DNA from: Numidum massiliense
GTDB lineage: Bacteria; Bacillota; Bacilli; Thermoactinomycetales; Novibacillaceae
Direction: 5' to 3'
Length of the DNA stretch: 64,000 nucleotides
Assembly: GCF_001375555.1 (NCBI RefSeq)
Contig: NZ_CTDZ01000009.1
Coordinates: 1,295,758 to 1,359,757, forward strand
Shown here piece by piece: positions 60,122 through 64,000 of the stretch. The first letter of the stretch is position 1. Each line of letters begins with the position of its first letter. Under the pieces are notes generated by a model. The model had not been told where the DNA came from. It made no database searches and was given only the letters and a program-made list of their open reading frames with translations. A program made the position numbers and the translations under genes.

Positions 60122-60613
60122 TCAATCCACTTCTAGCTTTTTCATACTGACATTGTCGAGATCGATATGTGCGGCATTGATGGCACTGTTATTATAAATT
60201 CCTAGGGTGAGCATACGTCTTCCCGACGCGACACTGAGTACGCGCATCGTAAACTTCGTATAAAATTTCGTAGAGATGGTCGTCCCAGTTAAGGACATAC
60301 TGCTCGGATAAAAACTAGCGACGAATACCATTTCCTTCGACGTACCGCCACGCCGCCGCAAATAGCCTTGTACTTCGTACAAACCGGCTTTAACGAGTGG
60401 GAGGGTCTGCGATAAGTACGTCACGTCTTTTGCTGGCGTCGTAAAAGCAAAACTATAGTTGCCGGACATCTGGTGGACAATCGGGCGATGTTCGACTGCG
60501 CCACTCCCTTTGAGACGCCAAGGATACAGTGCCCCTGTTTCAAAACCTCCGTTTCTCACAATGTTTTCCTCGGGGACCGATTCTATTTTTGAAACGTGCA
60601 AGACGTTTATCAT
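60122..60613 (-). CDS. Carbohydrate-binding-like beta-sandwich protein (NTTRR-F1-like)
   Basis: The 163-residue protein has VRNGGFETGALYPWRLKGSG near residue 20 and SGNYSFAFTTP, YLSQTLPLVKAGLYEVQGYL and IDLDNVSM at the end. This is the pattern of CBM4/9-like jelly-roll domains and of the NTTRR-F1 domain found at the N-terminus of spore-surface proteins in Firmicutes. Here it stands alone, without a collagen-like or repeat tail. No signal peptide is present. ATG 60613 has AAGGTGG upstream. A sigma-K-like promoter precedes it, so a glycan-binding coat role is likely. Confidence 0.7.
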   Translation of the reverse strand: MINVLHVSKIESVPEENIVRNGGFETGALYPWRLKGSGAVEHRPIVHQMSGNYSFAFTTPAKDVTYLSQTLPLVKAGLYEVQGYLRRRGGTSKEMVFVASFYPSSMSLTGTTISTKFYTKFTMRVLSVASGRRMLTLGIYNNSAINAAHIDLDNVSMKKLEVD

Positions 60614-60644
60614 TCGCTTTGCACCACCTTTTTTATTGACGCTA

Positions 60645-60672
60645 TATCGTATGCCAGGCCCGGCGTAAGGTG
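60645..60672 (-). promoter_or_regulatory. Sigma-K-like promoter of the carbohydrate-binding-like gene
   Basis: On the minus strand CACC (60672-60669), 15 bases, CATACGATA (60653-60645): a perfect pattern match 32 bases before the start. Confidence 0.6.
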
Positions 60673-60756
60673 ATAGGTTTGGGGAGTAAGAAAGGGCGTC
60701 TGCCGCAAGGGCTGTTTAGAAGGGGATTGTTCATTTGTAAGCAACAAATGTAAGCA

Positions 60757-60806
60757 ACAAAAAAAGGTGGCTCACGTCGATCAGGGCTGACAGCTGGAGC
60801 CACCTT
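60757..60806 (-). terminator. Terminator of the His-rich protein gene
   Basis: On the minus strand AAGGTGGCTC and GAGCCACCTT arms (60806-60797 and 60773-60764) form a 10-bp stem followed by a T-run. Two 13-bp direct repeats (60736-60761) lie just beyond it. Confidence 0.8.
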
Positions 60807-60847
60807 ACGTCCGCACGCTTTGCCTCTTTATTAGGGTTGCTGCTTTA

Positions 60848-61093
60848 TTAGGAGCTACTCGAAGAACTGCTAGACGAACTGCTACTACTAGATGAGCTCT
60901 CCCACCAGCCGTAGCGGTGGTGGTGACCGTGGTGATGGTGGTGGTAGTGACCTTTTAGCATATGTTTCATCATTCTTCTCTCCATTTTATGGCACATTTT
61001 CATATAATGATACATTTCGCGTAAGGTGTGCTTATCGTGCGGCATATCATACGGTGCGTAATGTTCGGGCATGTACCCATGGTAGTGTTCCAC
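60848..61093 (-). CDS. His/Met/Tyr-rich small protein with poly-serine tail
   Basis: The 81-residue protein is rich in His, Met, Tyr and Lys (MEHYHGYMPEHYAP at the start), has a HHHHHGHHH cluster near residue 57, and ends in a run of about 16 serines. GTG 61093 follows AAAGGAGG by seven bases, and it has both a sigma-K-like promoter and a strong terminator. The composition suggests metal binding and cross-linking, like His/Tyr-rich coat proteins of spore formers. No family name can be given. The serine run uses mixed codons, so it is selected rather than a simple slippage product. Confidence 0.68.
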   Translation of the reverse strand: MEHYHGYMPEHYAPYDMPHDKHTLREMYHYMKMCHKMERRMMKHMLKGHYHHHHHGHHHRYGWWESSSSSSSSSSSSSSSS

Positions 61094-61137
61094 ACAAGTT
61101 CCTCCTTTTTTGCGTAGTCCTCATGACCGTTTCACAG

Positions 61138-61166
61138 TATCGTATGAATGACTAACGGCTTTTGTC
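61138..61166 (-). promoter_or_regulatory. Sigma-K-like promoter of the His-rich protein gene
   Basis: On the minus strand GACA (61166-61163), 16 bases, CATACGATA (61146-61138), a full -10 match. Confidence 0.5.
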
Positions 61167-61187
61167 ACCGTGGGGGCAGCCTATTTG

Positions 61188-62222
61188 TCAATTGGTGGAG
61201 CACGTGCGAGACAGCTGCGCGAGAAGGTGTTCCTTGATGAGTTCTTGTTGAATTGTTTCTGTAAGTTTTGCAAACTGCGGGCCTCGGTCGCCTTTTTTGT
61301 CGAGGTAGCGCCTGGTACGGTTGTACAGACGTCGTGGAAACGCCAAGTAAGAAACGAACATTGTCCACTCTGCGTCGGTGAGTGAACGCGGTAGGCACGA
61401 GAGGTACGCTTTCAAAAATGTATAGGCGACATGCGGGTGCCATTTGTACCGAGGCGCGTGGTACTGTAGGAGCTGTGCGAGATCCATCACGCGGTCGGTG
61501 TAAACAAATGTTTCAAAATCGATCAACCAAATGCGCTTTTTTTTGTCTAACATAATATTTTTCCGGTGCAAGCCGCCGTGGCACCACGTCGCCGCATCTG
61601 GCTCCATTTGTAGTAAGCGCTGTGGGGAAAGGTGTTTGATCGTTTGATAGGCGAGAGAACAGCGGTTGAGTAAAAAGTTCACTTGCCCCGGTGCTAAAAT
61701 GTGGGGGGAGAGGGCTTGTTTACCAGCTACTTGCATCTGTTTCATTCGCAATATATTTTTGTAGATTTCCTGCAACAATGCGTGGCGCGTTCCCCAGAGG
61801 AAGCGGTCACTGTTCGCTGTAGGCGGTCCGATGTGACGCGACGCGCGGTGGAAGTCAGCTAGCGCGATGCCTATTTTTTCTAGGTAGGGAAAACTATTGC
61901 GCGGTACTTCACGTAAGTCGAGCCACTCTTCCATAAAATACGCCTCACCACCGTGGTGCATGAGTAGCTCACCAGCTTGCGTGAGGGTGAGACCGGGTAC
62001 GCGCGTGAAGCCGTTTTGTTTTATCTGTTGCAAACAGCTGGCGATGAACGGGAGATCTAACAGTTCTTCGGCATTTTTGAAGCCGTATACGCCTTGAGAC
62101 GTCGTCACTTTGTATACGGCGCGTACTTTTTCCAATGAGTAGACGTCCAGCTGGTAGTGTTTGCCGATCAGTGTGCGCACGAGGTCTGGACTGATGCGGA
62201 CGTCCGCTTTAACTTTAATCAT
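61188..62222 (-). CDS. CotS family spore-coat kinase-like protein, copy 2
   Basis: The 344-residue protein has the kinase-like pattern VYKVTTSQGVYGFK, AYFMEEWLDLREV, the catalytic loop WCHGGLHRKNIML and IWLIDFETFVYTDRVMDLAQ. In the usual HxD..N loop the Asp is replaced (HGGLHRKN), as in several CotS homologues, so catalysis is uncertain. ATG 62222 follows AAGGGTGACACAT; an upstream GTG-type reading to 62252 lacks a site. It begins five bases after the phosphatase-fold gene, as part of a four-gene minus-strand unit. Confidence 0.88.
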   Translation of the reverse strand: MIKVKADVRISPDLVRTLIGKHYQLDVYSLEKVRAVYKVTTSQGVYGFKNAEELLDLPFIASCLQQIKQNGFTRVPGLTLTQAGELLMHHGGEAYFMEEWLDLREVPRNSFPYLEKIGIALADFHRASRHIGPPTANSDRFLWGTRHALLQEIYKNILRMKQMQVAGKQALSPHILAPGQVNFLLNRCSLAYQTIKHLSPQRLLQMEPDAATWCHGGLHRKNIMLDKKKRIWLIDFETFVYTDRVMDLAQLLQYHAPRYKWHPHVAYTFLKAYLSCLPRSLTDAEWTMFVSYLAFPRRLYNRTRRYLDKKGDRGPQFAKLTETIQQELIKEHLLAQLSRTCSTN

Positions 62223-62227
62223 ATGTG

Positions 62228-62680
62228 TCACCCTTTTTGGTATGGGCCGCATAAATACGCCTTGTATTGGGACAACAGTTCCATGTACGGAGGTTTTGGC
62301 TGTAAGTCAGGTTTTTTCGCGCGGGCCACAGCTAATGCTTGCTCTCTATTCCAACCGAATCGCTGCATGTAAAAGGCCGCCAAGATAAAGCCGAGGCGGT
62401 TAATTCCTCCAGTCTCGTGTACGTGCATGACGTATCCCATGTCAAAAAACGTGTTCATCGTTTGCATGAGTGTCACGACCCACTGCACGTGTGGCGCCTG
62501 TTTATCTAAAAGAGGTGCCCAAAGAAAGAGTTTGCCGGGGATCGCTCGAGGCGGGTGGTCCTGAGCGGTACGTACGTTCAAGATGACGTCCATGTGCTCC
62601 AAGATAAAGGCCCAGCTTTTGTCGTCGTCTATTTTTCCACCCGCATAGAGGGCGTGTGGGATCATTTCGACGATACGCAT
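62228..62680 (-). CDS. Dual-specificity-phosphatase-fold protein with the catalytic Cys replaced
   Basis: The 150-residue protein has the DSP layout: LYAGGKIDDDKSWAFILEHM, DVILNVRTAQDHPP, WAPLLDKQAP with a likely general-acid Asp, and FDMGYVMHVHETGGINRLGF. The signature H-C-x2-G-x2-R reads HETGGINR (88-95): the His, Gly and Arg remain but the nucleophilic Cys is Glu89. It therefore cannot use the normal cysteine mechanism. It could be a pseudophosphatase that binds a phosphorylated or sulfated ligand. It lies between the CotS-like kinase gene and an APS-kinase-like gene, separated by only a few bases. Confidence 0.8.
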   Translation of the reverse strand: MRIVEMIPHALYAGGKIDDDKSWAFILEHMDVILNVRTAQDHPPRAIPGKLFLWAPLLDKQAPHVQWVVTLMQTMNTFFDMGYVMHVHETGGINRLGFILAAFYMQRFGWNREQALAVARAKKPDLQPKPPYMELLSQYKAYLCGPYQKG

Positions 62681-62695
62681 CGTAAGTGGTCCCCT

Positions 62696-63220
62696 CTATT
62701 TGCGGGGCGCGTACACTCCGAGATAGCCGTGGGTGATCAGGTGATCGACGACGTTGACAGCGGCTTCCTCGGAGGAACATTTATTCGTCTCGATGGTCAA
62801 TTCTGCTGCGGCCGGTTCCTCGTAATAGTGAATCGTTGCTGGGTGGCGCCGGTACTTTTCCCGCGTATCGCGGTCGAGCCGTACGTCGAGTGGACATTTT
62901 AAGTACACTTCGACAAAGTCGGCGATTTCGTTGCGAGCGACGTCCCGCATTTTTTGCAAACGCCCGACAGAAGAAATGAGGACAATGACGTCGTATTTAT
63001 ACAGTAGTTTGGCGATATAAATGAGGTTCGTACACTTTTGCACTTGTCTCGTTTCCCAGTCCGGACTTAAATCTTTCGTCAATGAACGCGGCAATTCATC
63101 GCTGTCAAGAATTTCTACGGCGTGGCCGCTTTGTTCGATGTATCGCGCAACGAGTTTGCTAATTGTCGTTTTTCCGGCGTTCGGAAAGCCGGTGAACCAG
63201 ATGACAAATCCTTTTCCCAC
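62696..63220 (-). CDS. APS-kinase-like P-loop protein, copy A
   Basis: The 174-residue protein has the P-loop GFPNAGKTT (11-19) and the overall fold of APS kinase (YKYDVIVL, VEVYLKCPLDVRLDRD). The substrate motifs differ from the canonical enzyme: LDSD replaces LDGD, SSVGRLQKMRD (83-93) replaces FISPYREMRD, and the KGLYKKA loop is replaced by REKYRRHPATIHYYEEP. ADELTIETN-type C-terminal sequence resembles that of related kinases. It may phosphorylate another small molecule. GTG 63220 is seven bases after AAGGAGG; TTG 63226 is too close. It is 100 bases after copy B. Confidence 0.8.
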   Translation of the reverse strand: MGKGFVIWFTGFPNAGKTTISKLVARYIEQSGHAVEILDSDELPRSLTKDLSPDWETRQVQKCTNLIYIAKLLYKYDVIVLISSVGRLQKMRDVARNEIADFVEVYLKCPLDVRLDRDTREKYRRHPATIHYYEEPAAAELTIETNKCSSEEAAVNVVDHLITHGYLGVYAPRK

Positions 63221-63323
63221 CGCCAATCCTCCTTCGCAAGGCTTTTATCTTAGCGTATTCAAGTGGCATTCGTCCGCTTGGACGAAAGTCATTTTTATTT
63301 TGGTTTTTGCGGGACGGATCGAG

Positions 63324-63836
63324 CTACGACGGGTTGATGTATTCCCGCGAGAGTAGTTCGCGCAAAATGTACTGCGCGCTGTCGTCTGGAGTCGTCTTAT
63401 TTGTTTCGATCGTCAAATCAGGTTGCAAGGGCTGTTCGTAATAGTGGAAGTAGTCGCCGTGACGGCTGTATTTTTTCCCGACATCACGAGCGATGCGCAC
63501 ACCTAGCGGACACTGCAAGTATATTTCTAAGTAGTTCGGAATGCGCTGGCGCATGAGGTCGCGGTATTTGCGAAAGCGTCCGACCGAGGCAATTAAGACG
63601 ACCGACTCCCGTTCGTAAAAGAGCTGTGCTAACTGGAGGAGGTGTTCGTTTTTTAAACGCTGCCTTTCGTGCCAACTGGGCGCCTGCGGTTTGATGAGGG
63701 AGAGCGGCATTGTATCGCTGTCGAGGCGAACGACGCGGCAACCCAGGTGTTGCAACTGTTGGCTTAACGTTTTCGTCAATGTCGTTTTTCCGGCATTGGA
63801 CAGGCCAGTGAACCAGAGCACGGCACGGTTTTGCAT
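63324..63836 (-). CDS. APS-kinase-like P-loop protein, copy B
   Basis: The 170-residue protein is a paralogue of copy A, with P-loop GLSNAGKTT (11-19), LDSD (38-41), ASVGRFRKYRD (83-93), YLQCPLGVRIARD and HYYEQPLQPDLTIETN. As in copy A the APS-contacting FISPxR is missing. ATG 63836 follows GAGGAGG by eight bases. It is the first gene of a minus-strand unit that continues through copy A, the phosphatase-fold gene and the CotS-like gene. Confidence 0.8.
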   Translation of the reverse strand: MQNRAVLWFTGLSNAGKTTLTKTLSQQLQHLGCRVVRLDSDTMPLSLIKPQAPSWHERQRLKNEHLLQLAQLFYERESVVLIASVGRFRKYRDLMRQRIPNYLEIYLQCPLGVRIARDVGKKYSRHGDYFHYYEQPLQPDLTIETNKTTPDDSAQYILRELLSREYINPS

Positions 63837-63884
63837 AGTTGATCCTCCTCGCTGATGCCAATCGTAACGAGATGTCGTACACTT

Positions 63885-63893
63885 TAGTTTATG
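63885..63893 (-). promoter_or_regulatory. Sigma-K-like -10 element for the last minus-strand unit
   Basis: On the minus strand CATAAACTA (63893-63885) is a full -10 match about 48 bases before the start; the nearest suitable AC is 18 bases upstream. Nothing else is recognised from here to the window end. Confidence 0.35.
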
Positions 63894-64000
63894 CGTGAGG
63901 ACGGAAGGGCTGTGTGTCGAACAACAAAAATAGGCATCGCCTCTTGAGTGGATGGCTTTACCTGTGATAAGCTAAAAGTTATCGTATTGAGGGGCACCGA

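Noticed and set aside
1-64000. tRNA, rRNA, prophage or insertion sequence
   Set aside because: No tRNA or rRNA sequence, transposase, integrase or phage structural gene was recognised.

Overview
The window looks like chromosomal DNA from a low-to-mid G+C, endospore-forming Gram-positive bacterium of the order Bacillales. The evidence is strong AGGAGG-type ribosome binding sites, frequent GTG and TTG starts, and many spore-specific families: CotS-type kinases, CotSA-like and CgeB-like glycosyltransferases, YheC/YheD, SpsI/SpsK, a CwlC-like amidase, DnaD and YisL. A family such as Thermoactinomycetaceae is possible, but I cannot fix the genus from the sequence alone.

Layout. 1-5.6 kb: the end of an FtsH-type protease gene, a metabolic group (3-hydroxyacyl-CoA dehydrogenase, acetate kinase, aspartate aminotransferase), a DUF1259 gene with its own promoter and operator-like palindrome, and a decayed YqxD/YaiI gene. 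5.7-16.5 kb: a spore-type block with a DUF1360 membrane protein, a Cys-rich beta protein, five paralogous StrF-like glycosyltransferases around a methyltransferase, a 656-residue coiled-coil protein and a JAMM peptidase. 16.7-21.1 kb: an inserted housekeeping and accessory block with a toxin-antitoxin pair, a threonine/serine dehydratase, a flavohaemoprotein and DnaD. 21.2-46.5 kb: a large glycan block with a YheC/D-GT4 fusion, two MurF-like ligases, rhamnose genes, GT2 and GT4 enzymes, five CgeB-like glycosyltransferases, APS kinase, phosphodiesterase/sulfatase-fold enzymes, two sulfotransferases, a PHP phosphatase and a broken coiled-coil gene. 46.5-64 kb: two divergent paralogous glycosyltransferases, nucleotide-sugar genes (one frameshifted), CotSA- and CotS-like genes, a third sulfotransferase, a subtilase, a CwlC-like amidase, ATP sulfurylase, small low-complexity proteins, and a five-gene minus-strand group with a second CotS kinase, a phosphatase-fold protein lacking its cysteine and two APS-kinase-like P-loop proteins.

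How the genes fit together. The main inference is that this is a locus for building and sulfating a spore-surface glycan or glycoprotein. ATP sulfurylase and APS kinase would make PAPS. Three sulfotransferases would use it. A PHP-domain phosphatase whose start overlaps the stop of one sulfotransferase gene is well placed to destroy the by-product pAp. Several of these genes, including ATP sulfurylase and one sulfotransferase, have upstream elements matching the late mother-cell sigma-K promoter pattern (AC, about 16-17 bases, CATAnnnTA). That suggests sulfation late in sporulation rather than in sulfur assimilation. No sulfite or PAPS reductase gene lies in the window.

Limits. Family calls come from motif recognition without database searches, and promoter and operator calls are pattern matches only. 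Two genes (the UDP-sugar dehydrogenase and the second coiled-coil gene) are interrupted as read; sequencing error cannot be excluded for the single-base events.
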